A stretch of 32,132 bases of DNA from Amphimedon queenslandica (GCF_000090795.2 NW_003546264.1:431179-463310), one strand, 5' to 3'; shown: positions 8,807 to 24,076, numbered from the stretch's first letter. Program-made: numbers and translations. Notes: generated by a model not told the origin, from the sequence alone.

Positions 8807-11294
8807 ATGTCTTCCAAAGGACTTTCATTTATTCGAGGCTCTAGCTTATGCTTCTCAGTTAGACTGAGCCGTTCCGCTAGCACAAAGGCAGCAAGACAAA
8901 AAATAGTCGTCCTTGGTTGCGGCTGGGGCAGCTATTCTGTCCTCCGCTCAGTAAATAAGAAGAAATTTGACGTCATTTGCATCAGCCCAAGAAACCACTT
9001 CCTATTCACGCCTCTCCTCGCAAGCACTACAGTAGGTCAGACTATAAATAAATATTTTAAAATATTTTTTACTATTATTTTTTATTTTTAGGTACCCTAG
9101 AATTTCGTAGCATTATTGAGCCGATTCGTAATACCGGTTTTAGAGATGAACATCATTTTCATCTGTCTTATGCTACTCATCTCGACCACGCCCAAAAAGT
9201 TGTCCAGTGTCGTAGTGCCCTGGACCCATCTATGACGTACCCGGTCTCTTACGATATTCTTGTGATTGGAGTGGGGGCTAATTCCAGTACTTTTAATATA
9301 CCAGGAGTTAATGAACACGCCCTCTTTCTTAAAGTAATTATTACAGCTGGAGGGGAAGGGATACTGTTATTATAATTATTATTGTTGTTGTTGTTATCAT
9401 TACTAGGAGATTCAAGATGCCCGTGAGATCCGAAAGAGGATCCTAACTAACTTTGAATTAGCAACACAGCCTCTCGTCTCCGAAGAAGAGAAGAGACGAT
9501 TGTTACACTTCGTGGTGGTAGGAGGGGGACCAACTGGAGTGGAGTTTAGTGCAGAGTTTTATGACTTCCTCCAACAAGTAAGAACTTTTAAAAAATAGTT
9601 GTACTACGGATAACAACTGAACTACATGTACATGTACATACATGTATAATTTGTATATAGTACAGCTGGAAAAGTTTTGGCAAATTGCTAGTAATTGGTA
9701 AATCAAAATGCCAAATTTCCTCCTCCACAGTAACTGTACTGTACATGTATTAGATAAATTATAGTCCTTTTTATAATCTTCCTTCTTCCCTCTCTCTCTC
9801 TCTCCCTCTCTCTCTCTCTCTCTCCCTCTCTCTCTCTCTCCCTCTCTCTCTCTCTTCCTCTCCCTCTCTTGTAGGATCTTGAACGGTTGTACCCTGATGA
9901 AAGAAGCACAGTTCATATAACGTTAATTGAAGCAAATGAGATCCTTTCTTCCTTTGATACAAAGCTTCGCTCGTATACGGAAAAAATAATTAAAAAAAGA
10001 GAAAGAATGCAAATTCTGAAAGCATCTGTTACTGGTAAGCAATTAGAGGATGACAGGTGCAGCTTGTGAGGTGCAGCTGGATTAAATAATTCAAATGTTA
10101 TTTTGATTTAAAAGTTATGCGTACCATAGTAACCGCTTTTGTATGTCAATTTAAAAATTAATTAAGAATGTACTACTCACTTTGAAGCAACTTTAAAAAT
10201 TTGTAAAAAAATCCAATTTTGATCGGAATCAGCTCAAACTTTCTACACAACATAAGTACATGTATGTGCATCAGGAAATGTAATAAAAATGGGGAATTCC
10301 AACCTTTTCATTTTTGGCAAAATTTGGCCTGAAAATGCACTCCAATTTTTGCCTATTTTTTGATGATGCAGTAATTATTCCTCTACCTGTAGAAGTGACT
10401 GATACTGGAATTACATTAAGTGATGGCTCAGTGATGCCTTGTGGTATGGTAGTATGGTCTGCTGGACTAGCACCAAGGTACCTGTATCTACACTGTACAG
10501 TGACTATTATTATTATTTTATTTCTATTTTATTTCTCAGGAGTTTTGTTAATGATCTAAATGTGGATAAGAACAGTCGAGGACAAGTAAGACAAAGAAAA
10601 TAGAGAACATCTCCCTCTCTCTCTCTTTTCATTACTTTATTCATTGTACACCTCACAGATATTAGTCGATGAATATTTAAAGTTACCTTCACTAGACAGT
10701 GTCTACGCCATTGGAGACTGTGCTTCTGTAATCGGCAATGACATGCCTTGTACTGCTCAAGTCAGTTTTATAAATAATTATTATTTATTATAATTTTATT
10801 TTTATTTAGGTCGCTGAAAAACAAGGCCGTTACTTAGCTAAAGCACTCTCTCGTAAAGCTTCTACTCCTCCTCCTCCCTTTGTCTTCAAGCAGACTGGGA
10901 TGTTAGCTTACATTGGAGATTATAGAGCTTTAGCTGATACGTCAGTTGGAAAATCACAAGGTTTGTACTTTGAAATACTATGTGCATGATCTTTATGTGA
11001 CAGTTGAATATTAATTTACAATTCAAAGATAATAAATTACTTTTATATTACCATGCAACTGTTTTATGATAAAGGAATAAATACTTCAATATTATTCAAA
11101 ATAATCTTCAATATAATATCTATTTAAGATTTTAATACTTCAATATATTATCTATTATTTTAAAAGGATATGCTTCCTGGATATTATGGCGCTCAGCCTA
11201 CAGCACTAAACTTGGCAGCTGGAGATTAAGAATGCAGGTTCCCATGGACTGGATGAAAACATTCTTCTTTGGGAGAGACACTTCACGATTTTAA
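8807..11294 (+). CDS. Type 2 (alternative, rotenone-insensitive) NADH dehydrogenase
   Basis: This single-subunit flavoenzyme passes electrons from NADH to ubiquinone at the mitochondrial inner membrane without pumping protons. Exons: 8807-9035, 9092-9333, 9407-9577, 9875-10034, 10393-10477, 10540-10585, 10659-10760, 10810-10960, 11167-11294; phases close and give 437 residues. The first 30 residues are rich in Ser, Arg and Lys with no acidic residue, as in a mitochondrial presequence. A first dinucleotide-binding motif VVLGCGWGS lies at about 34-42, a second [15 protein letters not shown] at about 193-207, and the FAD-contacting AIGDCA follows. The C-terminus YIGDYRAL to [10 protein letters not shown] matches fungal, plant and early-animal NDH-2 enzymes. 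No EF-hand is present. An alternative acceptor at 10371 would insert seven residues (VIIPLPV); I prefer 10392 because it has the better pyrimidine tract and family fit. Confidence 0.93.
9785..9870 (+). repeat. (CT)n tract forming an acceptor pyrimidine tract
   Basis: Long CT microsatellite ending four bases before the TAG acceptor of the NADH dehydrogenase exon at 9875. Sequences rich in Arg and Glu in the opposite strand are only the translation of this tract. Confidence 0.95.
10180..10330 (+). repeat. Dispersed sense-oriented intronic repeat, single copy
   Basis: In the NADH dehydrogenase intron 10035-10392. It contains TCGGAATCAGCTCAAACTTT, CTACACAACATAAGTACATG and GGAAATGTAATAAAAATGGG, the family core, again on the host-gene strand. 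Confidence 0.88.
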
Positions 11295-11444
11295 CTCAGC
11301 ACTAATTTAAATTTCAGCATTATTAATTTTTAAATAATTATTATAATTAAAAATGACCGATTGAGTGATGGAGGTTGCACAGTAACAACACGACAACATA
11401 ATGGAAAGAAATGAGAGTCTTTAAAGGAGAGATTGATGAATGAC

Positions 11445-11505
<61 letters not shown>

Positions 11506-11586
11506 GTAATAATAATAATAGTATATGTGTGTGTAGACGCTGTGTTCTGGTAGTGCAAGAAGATCTCTACTCTTCATTACTCCTCA
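11295..11586. other. Convergent 3' intergenic region with (AAT)n microsatellite
   Basis: The gap between the stop of the NADH dehydrogenase (plus) and that of the Ig/FN3 receptor (minus) is 292 bp. About 25 AAT units occupy 11445-11520. Poly-Asn and poly-Tyr frames across it are microsatellite translations, not genes. Confidence 0.85.
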
Positions 11587-13997
11587 TTACAATATATCAC
11601 TCTCTTTATAATAAGGTTTAGAATCGATGACTATAGAATCAAGTTGAGCGGCAGCTTGTCCCGGTACAGTGGTAGCCTCCTGTAGATAATTAACAGAATA
11701 ATGCACATCATACTCATACTCCAGTATCATAGTAATAACAAGAGAAGTACAAAGGGCACAATGTATGAATAGTATTAAAGGAATGTACTGGTGTGTGTGG
11801 TATAGAGCTACACTATAATACAATTACAATGTCCATTATAATGTACAGTACAAGGATCTACTGGTATAATGGATAAGATGCTGTATATGTTATAGTTAAG
11901 AGCCTCAAATTGATTCATCGTACTTGGTTTTCTTGGCCAGTAAGATGGTCGTACTCTCCACTGCCGTATCGAGTGTATCTCAATGGAGGAAAGGACTCAG
12001 CACTACCGCTGCTAGTTGAACTGGATCTACTGTTACTGGCTTTACTGTCTTGCTGGAGGACTAATATCTGCCTCTACAATAAAGATTATAAAATAATGAG
12101 AATTGATTTTAAGATTATAATAGTCTGCCGTGACCACATCAAAATCTACTGTATCAATCATTCTCTTACTTTGTTCAATGGTGGTTTGCTAATAGTATCA
12201 TCATCACCTTCGTTATCCTAATAATAATGATAATAATAATAACACAAACTCATGAATTATTCAACATTCAAGCGTACTTTTGGAGGAGTCATTGCTATGG
12301 TAACCGGCTCCGTGGCAACCAGCTGTGGTGAATATTTAGATCTGACTTCTGACGTCTATATAATTACAAAAATGATAAGTATATTGTTTATGATTTAGAA
12401 TAATGGGGAGCTAGTAGTTCATGTAACTGTTTTGAATTTTTATGAGTGCAGTATTATTAATCAAATATGCAAGATAGTTAGAATTGTGATGAAAGTATAA
12501 ACAATAAATAGAATAATAAAAATAGAATAAAATAATAGGATAGATTATTATACTAACGTATGATGGATGTACTGTCATCAGTTCGGGTGAATCAGTGTCT
12601 ACTGTGCTGCTTCTAGCAGTTTCAGTAGCTCTTCTGTTGCTGCTAAAGAAAAAGAGAAAAGTATAATATTAATGAAAGGACATAGCTCCACCCTTGTGTA
12701 CAGGGGAAGTAAGATTGATACAAAATAAAAGAAAGAACCAAATTATTCTAGCTTTGCTCTTTGCATGCAGAAGGATGAAAAGGAGCAAATATACTATCTA
12801 ATAGCTCAAAAATCATTCACCCTCCTCTCTTTTTCTTCTCCACTCTCTCTCTCCTCTCTCTCTCCTCTCTCTCTCTCTCTCTCCCCCCCTCTCTCTCTCT
12901 TTCTTCCCCACTCTCTCTCTCCCTCTCTCTCTCTCTCTCACCTGTGGTCCATAGGCACTGACTGAGATCTATCGGAAGTGATTGTAAGAACTCCTGCAAA
13001 GAGAACAATTAACATACTCCTACAATTATTATTATCAATTTATCCCATAAACTAATAGAAACAATTACAATGCAAACATACACGAAAATATAGAAAAAAT
13101 CATAATGACACATGATAATAAAAATTATGTCGTTAAGGCATAAATGGACATACCTCCTTTGCTATGGCATCTGTTGTATATAAACACAGCAACTAGTACA
13201 GATACTGCAATCAGTATCACTAGACCAAATGTTCCAACTAGTATGCCAGCAGTCCTTATTACTGTAGCTATAAAACAACAATAAATAATAATAAAATGAT
13301 TACGTTAAGTTAATTATACACTATAGCACATAGTTTAAGAGCAATCGAATTGGACGATTTGAAAGACAATTTACTAAAATAGAACAACTAAAGCTATCAC
13401 GCTTTGCTTGGTAGCCAAAATTAAAAGCCACCAATCACCATTAATTTAACAACATTAAAATAATTCACTAATACAAGATATGCATGTAGTCTTACCAGAA
13501 TCATTCACTCCAGTATTTGATGGTACAAGTACTGTCACCGACACACTACCAGTCTCTGGACTATTAGTGACACTGTACTCTGTGGTAGTGCTAGTACTCA
13601 CTACGACTGTGTGTGTGTGTGTTTGTGTGAGAGAGGAAGGAAGAGGACAAAAGAAATGACAAACATATGCCAAGAATGTATACAAACTACATGAAATGAA
13701 TACTACAGAGTATGACTCTGATGTTTGTTAATATTGTTATTGTCCAAGCCACATTCCTTTCATTTCTCTACTGCTTACCGGTTGGTGAAGGACATGACAG
13801 TCCTTTGATAGCCACATCAGTTAAAGTGAGGGACTTTTTATCACTGGGAGATCCATCAGATTCAATATCGTAAGCAGAGACTCTATAAGTACCCGAGTAT
13901 AAGCCAGCTATGCAGCTGATGAACGATTGTGGATCGTCAGTCGATGGAATTATTGATAAGTTTGCTGACTGTACTAATGAGCATTGACCTGTAATAG

Positions 13998-14028
<31 letters not shown>

Positions 14029-16610
14029 ATAGATAATTTAAAATTAACAATAATATTATGATATAATCTTAATCTATAATAAACATTACAAAATACAGCA
14101 AAATATGCTAATACTAGAGTCATATTACATATACATTGTGTATTGTCATGTATAGTGATCAGTATTAGTATTATATGCTTACTTTGATCTGGTGTCAGCA
14201 CTAGGTGACAACCCAGAGCTGAGCTGTTGGTTGATAATAAACACTGGAAGCAGATCCTCCCTTCATCACTTGTACTGTTAATAATAGTAACATTCTGAAT
14301 GTCATAGGTACCTTGAAAAAGAAAGAGAGAGAGAGAGGGGGGGGGAGAGAAGGAGGAAGTCATATGTCAAGTGAGGGGGTCAATTTTATACATAGACAGA
14401 ATATCAGATTTTATAAAAGGCATATCTCATGAATAATACATAAGCTAATTATATTAATATAAGTAATGAATGTCATTAATTTCAATTAATGTATTATGAA
14501 ATGTTTGGATGTTGTAGGTATGTCATCAGACAAAACAAGGATGGACAAGCCATCTCTAGGGACAACAACAATTTATGCAAACAACTCACTTAGCACAATC
14601 CCTCCCACACTGTCTCCTCCAAACCTATTGCTTAAAGTAAGCTCGAGCGAGATTAGCCTATCCGGGGGTAAACCTTGTATGGAGAGAACCACTTGAGAGC
14701 TGTTATCGGGGATAGTGAGGATTGTTTGGTAATGGCTCGATAATGAGCTGCTAATTGCCGTGATGTTTTGATTTGTAAAACAACTGGAAGTCACCTGAGA
14801 GTTAGATAAAGAGAGAGGGAGAGAGAGGGGGAAAGGAGAACAGAAAGTATGTGTATGCAAATCAGTGCTGTAATGTAAAATCCCTTGATAGCCAAATTAG
14901 TAGTAGTCACAATATTGAGGGTGTTATTACAACACCATGCCATGTGAAAAGTATGTCACACATGTAAGTATTAATAGTTGGTGAGTATATATAGGGTGTA
15001 GGGATACAATATGGTAGTATTGATGACTCTTGAATCTAATAATAACAGTTTGTATAGGTATTGTTCTGTGTCTTACTGGAAAATGAATCAATGCTTCAAT
15101 GTCTCCTTCACTTTGTTCTGCTATGTCATATACCAGCACAGAGTTTAGCATTGGAGCTTTGGGTACTAAAGAAATAGAGATTATTATTATCATACAGTAT
15201 TTCCCCATGATGGCGGCAAGAACATAAAATGATACATAATTCAGCTGCTACTGTGAACAAGATTATATAATTCAGCTGTATTAACAAAGCTCATCAAAGT
15301 AAAAGGGTAAAAAGCCTCTTAATTCTCTTTATATTAACCTCCTACTTTCTCCTATGCCTCTCTCCCACTTCACTCCCACTTGAACTGTATGGATGCATAA
15401 GGTAATAGAAATCAATGGAGAGAATGCAAAACATCCACAGTACAATAGAAAGGATGATACAGGCATAGCTACATACCAAATAATCTACCAAGCAAAGAGT
15501 ACCGGGTACACATACAAATTATGATAGTGTAGAATCCATGTACCATGTACATGGATTTGATTAACAACAAAGACTTCTTTATCTTACCACCAGAAAAGAA
15601 TTTAGTCAAGGAAGACGGAGGACTCACTCCTACTCCATTCCAAGGCTGCACTGTGAACGTGTAGGTAGAGCAAGGGCTGAGAAACTCTCTGGTGCTTATA
15701 TTGAAACCGTTCACATTACTGGGAGAGAATGAGTGGGCGTGAGAACTATTGCTAAGGGTGACATTGTATCCAATGTCAAGTCCGTCGAGGGAAAAAGAAG
15801 GTACCCATGAGAGGAGAGAGACGTTGGGTCCATAGTTTAAAGTTAGATTGGTCACTGGAGCTAATAGACCTGTATGATGGATGATGAGGTTGTTTGTGTG
15901 TGCGTTGAGTGGGAGAAATAATCAAGGGAATATAAACTGGTAGAAATTCAAATAACAGAATTCCACAATAGTTGCTCTAAAAATAATAATGGACTTATTA
16001 CAATTTGGTGAAAGCTTGCATTACTCACGTATATACATAAGGAAATCTAAAAACAACAAAATGTTCATTTTTATGCTGCATTTACAGTAAAAGCTTTGGA
16101 GACAATACACAGCTAAGCTGGAAGGCTACAGCACTGAGTACAGTAGTACAGCACTCTCTCATGTTTAATGATACTTACCTTGTATCCTGAGGTAAGCCAA
16201 AGGAGAATCAATTCTCTCAATATGATAGGTTAGTTTATTGACGGCAAATACTGTGCAGAGTATTAAGCTATTGTTGAGCTCCTGCTTTGCAGTGAAGGTA
16301 AGTGTAGAGAAAGCGTAGCCGATCTCGCTTGTATTTGCCTGCACAACCTGAAACTCGTCGGATGGTGGAATAGCAGAATTGACTCGCCATTGAATGGTAG
16401 TAATAAAGGATGATGAGTTTGGGCCTCTGCCAGAGCAGGTAAAGTTCACTGTTGAGTTTAAGAAAGCGTTGAGAAGAGACGGGCCCATAACAACTTCTGG
16501 AACTACAAGTAGAAAGATAGCTCTGATAAACTAGTGACTAGCGGCTTACCTGCAGCTTCCACTCCAAGAGAAAGAAGAGCCAGTAATAGTAAGAACATAG
16601 TGAACTGCAT
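11587..16610 (-). CDS. Single-pass receptor: signal peptide, Ig domain, FN3 domains, transmembrane helix, Tyr/Ser-rich tail
   Basis: Sixteen exons: 16610-16550, 16502-16179, 16046-16029, 15869-15588, 15165-15077, 14794-14590, 14311-14183, 13988-13779, 13600-13496, 13267-13154, 12993-12942, 12642-12558, 12355-12278, 12217-12170, 12073-11924, 11679-11587; phases close, 680 residues. Exon 1 encodes a signal peptide (MQFTMFLLLLALLSLGVEAA). Exon 2 is a phase 1-1 Ig domain (FTCSG, IQWRV, LILCTVF). Exon 4 is an FN3 domain (VTNLTLNYGP to YTFTVQPWNGVGVSPPS); exons 5-6 and 7-8 look like two more, diverged and N-glycosylation-rich. Exon 10 gives the helix (ILVGTFGLVILIAVSVLVAV). The tail has no kinase or phosphatase but carries GEYDHLTG and KPYYKESDIL. 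It is probably an adhesion or signalling receptor; no specific orthologue is recognised. Confidence 0.85.
12835..12940 (-). repeat. Long (CT)n/(GA)n tract just after a donor site
   Basis: On the minus strand this is a (GA)n run immediately following the donor GTGAGAGAG of the receptor exon 12993-12942. The Ser/Leu/Pro-rich and Arg/Glu-rich frames seen here are shadows of the microsatellite. Confidence 0.95.
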
Positions 16611-16848
16611 GATGACCAGATTAACCTTAAACTACTGACTCGACCGAGTACTACAACAAGTCTACAATTTCTTTTAGCTTTGATAGATAATTTTCAACTT
16701 TATATCAACTGCTGACACACAAGGCGGGTTAAGCTGAGCCACACCCACAAACTTTTGCACAATGTCAACAAAGGGACAGCAGTGAATATTGTTATATAAC
16801 AACATAATAATTGCAAAGATATTTTTTATTTATAATTGTCAAAATATT
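16611..16848. other. Spacer between CDK10 3' end and receptor promoter
   Basis: It holds the CDK10 polyadenylation signal (AATAAA on the minus strand at 16830-16825, about 20 nt past the stop) and, nearer 16611, the presumed receptor promoter and 5' leader. No gene is seen. Confidence 0.6.
16825..16830 (-). terminator. CDK10 polyadenylation signal
   Basis: TTTATT on the plus strand is AATAAA on the minus strand, lying 18 nt after the CDK10 stop codon at 16851-16849. It is the only canonical hexamer directly behind the gene. Confidence 0.6.
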
Positions 16849-18044
16849 TTAATTTATGCGCTGTTTTTTTGCTGGTCTAGTATCAACAGGAATAGCTCTG
16901 TGAACCTAAAGAAAGCAGAAGGAAAGAGTAGTGAAAAGGAAGATGGCGAGAGAAAGCAAAAATGATTTAAGAGGAAGAGATATATATTAAACATTACCTG
17001 TGGTTTAGTGTTTCTAAGATGAGGATACGTTGGCATCATACTCGGTTCTACAGGCAGTGGGTTCTCATTGAAATACTTACACCTTAGTGCTCTCGAAGAA
17101 CTCATCCTATACTCGGGATTGTAAGTCAATAAATCGTTCAACAAGCCCCGCCCAGTCTCCGATATCCAATAAACCTTCTCCTTGAGGTTATTGTACGGCT
17201 GCCGTTTGATCTCTAGCGACGCGACGAGTGGTAGCTTAGAGTACCCTGGCCATATACCTTCGTTTGGGCTACCGATTAAATTAGTTATTAGTTCTATTTG
17301 ATTTGCTTCAGATTTACCAGGTAACAAAGGTTTGTTGAGCAATAGTTCGCCGAATATACATCCAACTGACCACATATCCAGTGAGCAGCTGTACTCACGG
17401 CTGCCGAAAAGAAGCTCAGGTGCTCGGTACCAGAGCGTGACAACCGTGGGTGTCAGCGGTTTTAGCGGACGACCAAGAGTTCTTGCAAGACCGAAATCGG
17501 CTATTTTTAAAATCCCTTTGTCTGTTAGGAGGAGATTGGAGACTTTGAGGTCCCTGTGTATGACATGGTTGTTGTGAAGGTAGGAGAGTCCCTCTAACAG
17601 CTGGAGCATGATGCATTTAACCTGAGGCTCAGTAAAAGGAGAGGCCATGTTATCAATAAGGCTAGCCAGGTCCTGCTCACAGTAGTTCATGACTAGAAAC
17701 ATGTTGTCTAGTTCTCTGCCAACAGCAATCTCCTTCAGCTGGACTATGTTCTCGTGGGAGAGGCTCAGGAGGAGTCCTATTTCCCTGACGCTGCATATAG
17801 GGAGGCCTTCCTCCTCGTTCTCCATCCTGATCCTTTTCAGTGCGACTATTTCTTTAGACTTCTTATCCTCAGCTCTGTAAACGACTCCATAAGTGCCTTC
17901 TCCTATTCTGTTGAGCTTATTAAACTCATCCACTGACCGGCAACTACCCAGCACGTCCTTACAAGCGAATGGAACTGGCTTGAGAGTCGAGGGGGACACT
18001 ATGGTTCCCTTTGAAAGAGACTTCTTGCCTTCTTTTGCCTCCAT
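16849..18044 (-). CDS. CDK10: Cyclin-dependent kinase 10
   Basis: CDK10 with cyclin M is a CDK acting on ETS2 and PKN2 and on ciliogenesis. Exons 18044-16998 and 16905-16849 give 367 residues, close to human CDK10. The Gly loop GEGTYGVVY is at 48-56, the catalytic Lys at about 70, HRDLKVSN at 163-170, DFG at 183-185, and the activation segment [13 protein letters not shown] at 198-210. Family-specific matches include the N-terminal [28 protein letters not shown], and the C-terminal [18 protein letters not shown]. The cyclin-binding helix reads PICSVRE (82-88) where the vertebrate proteins have PISSLRE. The short second exon ends in a basic stretch, RPAKKQRIN. Only one intron is present, unlike its many-exon neighbours. 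The start lies 62 bp after the DNAAF11 stop. Confidence 0.96.
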
Positions 18045-18106
18045 TTTATACGTTTAATTAGAGACAGGAGCCTAATGCGGTATACCACGTGTTTTCACGT
18101 GTCAAG
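18045..18106 (-). promoter_or_regulatory. 62-bp DNAAF11-CDK10 gap with twin E-boxes
   Basis: Two CACGTG hexamers lie at 18086-18091 and 18096-18101, with four bases between them, so their centres are 10 bp (one helical turn) apart. The gap must hold DNAAF11 transcript-end signals and the CDK10 leader or promoter, unless the two genes share a transcript. Binding by bHLH factors is inferred. Confidence 0.55.
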
Positions 18107-22106
<4,000 letters not shown>

Positions 22107-22347
22107 AATGTTTTGTAACTATGAGAAACAAAATAGTTTTGAAAGGGTTAAAAATAGTCTCGCTCATTTTTAAATTTGCCGCCGAAAAGAGGTGGAGTCT
22201 CGACGTAAGATCAATTCACAGTAAGACTCAACAAATTAAAAAAACAAGGGTAATAAACTGATGATGGCTCTAACTACATAAGCTACACATATTAGGAACT
22301 AAATAAACAATAATTATTGCAATTCAAAGGTCATATGCTTGTTGATT
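22107..22347. other. DNAAF11 promoter side and A1 3' flank
   Basis: No gene is seen. The part nearest 22348 is the A-type 3' untranslated sequence (TGATGATGGCTCTAACTAC on the plus strand) that recurs near 24355, 26815 and 27255. The part near 22107 should contain the DNAAF11 promoter. Confidence 0.5.
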
Positions 22348-23799
22348 TTATTTGACGTATAACTCATACAAACGAACAAGTACATCTTCATTGGTCCATG
22401 GCTCATCACAGCATATCCTCAACTCAAGGTAATCAGTAGATGTAGCATTACCATAATCTCTGTAGAACCATGGGGGTGGCGTGATGTTTTTTGGTTCACA
22501 ACAAGCTGATTCAATACCTGAACAAAAAGTGCCATCCCACAATTGATCCCAATAATAAGAACGAGTAATATTTGGCACACCAAAGCTCCCTGACTCACAA
22601 TAATAATAATTTCTAACAAAACTGGGAACATTAGCATTAGCATTACCATTACTGCAGGGACAGCTTGCTGCTACACTTGAACTCCATGCAGCTATATAAG
22701 ACCAGACATGTTCACGAGGTGATCCACGTGTAATGCTAACACCATCAAGGTAAGGAGAATCAATGCTTGTGTTGCTCCTAATACCATCTGTTGTACCTCT
22801 CTGGTATCCAAGTACTCTACCACATATTTGAGTATAGCTTTTGTTACCTGTTAAGAACTTTACAGACCTGCATGTACCATTAGAATTGTATGGTAATCCA
22901 CAAACTCTATAGTTCACATAGCCAGAAAATTCCTCTGGACAGTTTTGTGTAATATCAGACATATCAAGGTAAGCTATTCTTGTCCATCCTCCTTCTTGTC
23001 CACATAATTCATCCATGTTACAGTAAATTTTGCGACTGTTGATGTAATAATAACCTGTTAGACTGTTGGGTTGCAATTCTTTTATGCTTTCGCATGAAAT
23101 AGGATGAAAGAAAGAGACACCATGCTGTAACTCCAATAATTCATCAACCGTTTGTTGTATATCATTAAAGATTGTAGTATTTAGTAATTGAAGAATTGTT
23201 TCTGCAGACATTTTGGTGATATTGGTATGCCCTTTAATCTCATTCAAAACAGAATTCATTTTGTCTTGTAGAAGCAATGAGTTGTTGGTATTCTGTTCTG
23301 AAATGTAATCCATTTTACTCTGGAGAAGAGTCACATTATTTTCAGCTGTACAATTGCCATTGGTGAGCCCAGCACTTGCACCAGTATAATTGCTTGCAAT
23401 TGTACAATTACATGAAACTTTTGATGCCAAGTAAAACAACATGGCCAGTATACTCACCAGCAGTAGCAGTATGAGTACCAATATGATGATAAGTAAGACC
23501 TTCCCTACAGTACATTGAGGAGATTTAGCAGCACTATCTCTTGTATCAACTGATTTCCTATTCAGAACTTCATAAGGCGCATCATAAACTTGAGCAGATG
23601 CAGTTGATTTTTGATTTGAACGCAATGATGGGCCAGACTGATGTGAGAGATGAGAATAGTCTCCAAACTCTGACTCTTGATACCTTACATTATCATCAAC
23701 TGTCTGTGGTATTTGAGAAGAGGGGAGGTTCAGCTGAGTACCATGATTATCAGCACAGTCATATAGAGGACTAGTTGGTATGTAATTCTTGTTCTCCAT
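22348..23799 (-). CDS. Type II membrane protein with fibrinogen-like ectodomain, A subtype (A1)
   Basis: Single exon, 483 residues. No signal peptide; a cytoplasmic head of about 100 residues (MENKNYIPT, PLYDCADNHGTQLN) is followed by one helix at 101-125, predicting a type II orientation. The head has YSHL at 48-51 and YDAP/YEVL at 72-79. A stalk (about 130-233) has N-glycosylation sites and heptad-like stretches (LLQSKMDYI, ETILQLLNT, DELLELQ). The ectodomain (235-483) opens like a fibrinogen-related domain (SCESIKELQPNSLTGYYYI, YCNMDELCGQEGGWTRIAYL) but then follows a different path: ICGRVLGYQRG, DGVSITRGSPREHVWSYIA, CPC, YYCESG, LWDG, CC, PWF and a final LRICCDE. I recognise this ectodomain as a lineage-expanded family of uncharacterised invertebrate proteins; its ligand is unknown to me. 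An AATAAA hexamer overlaps the TAA stop. Confidence 0.88.
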   Translation of the reverse strand: MENKNYIPTSPLYDCADNHGTQLNLPSSQIPQTVDDNVRYQESEFGDYSHLSHQSGPSLRSNQKSTASAQVYDAPYEVLNRKSVDTRDSAAKSPQCTVGKVLLIIILVLILLLLVSILAMLFYLASKVSCNCTIASNYTGASAGLTNGNCTAENNVTLLQSKMDYISEQNTNNSLLLQDKMNSVLNEIKGHTNITKMSAETILQLLNTTIFNDIQQTVDELLELQHGVSFFHPISCESIKELQPNSLTGYYYINSRKIYCNMDELCGQEGGWTRIAYLDMSDITQNCPEEFSGYVNYRVCGLPYNSNGTCRSVKFLTGNKSYTQICGRVLGYQRGTTDGIRSNTSIDSPYLDGVSITRGSPREHVWSYIAAWSSSVAASCPCSNGNANANVPSFVRNYYYCESGSFGVPNITRSYYWDQLWDGTFCSGIESACCEPKNITPPPWFYRDYGNATSTDYLELRICCDEPWTNEDVLVRLYELYVK

Positions 23800-24076
23800 C
23801 TCTAGCGCTTACTTAATAACTGTCTTGTTGCATGTGTTTACTTCATTTATGTGTTACTCGACTAGTCACTTGATCTACCGTAACTGAAAGAATAGCAAAT
23901 TGTATGGCTGAAATGGAAATGCAGCAACATACAAGATAAAGACAGTTTATTTAGGATCAGGCAAAGTTAACAGTGTGACATATGCACATGTTACAACTTA
24001 CAACAACATAAAGATGTAAAAATGAGCAAACATCTAAACCTTGATGTGGTCAAATGAGTAGCTACCATTATTTAAA
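23800..24076. other. A1 5' flank
   Basis: No gene is seen. It includes a CTACCGTAACTGAAAGAATA stretch near 23875 that recurs near 24773 and 28899, showing that flanks were duplicated with the genes. The A1 promoter should lie here. Confidence 0.5.

Noticed and set aside
9503-9962. Arg/Glu-rich minus-strand frames
   Set aside because: They are antisense to NADH dehydrogenase exons and to a (CT)n tract; no start, splice or family support.
11347-11621. Poly-Asn and poly-Tyr open frames
   Set aside because: They are translations of the (AAT)n microsatellite between two convergent genes.
17332-17936. Plus-strand frames across CDK10
   Set aside because: Antisense shadows of a conserved kinase exon with no family resemblance.
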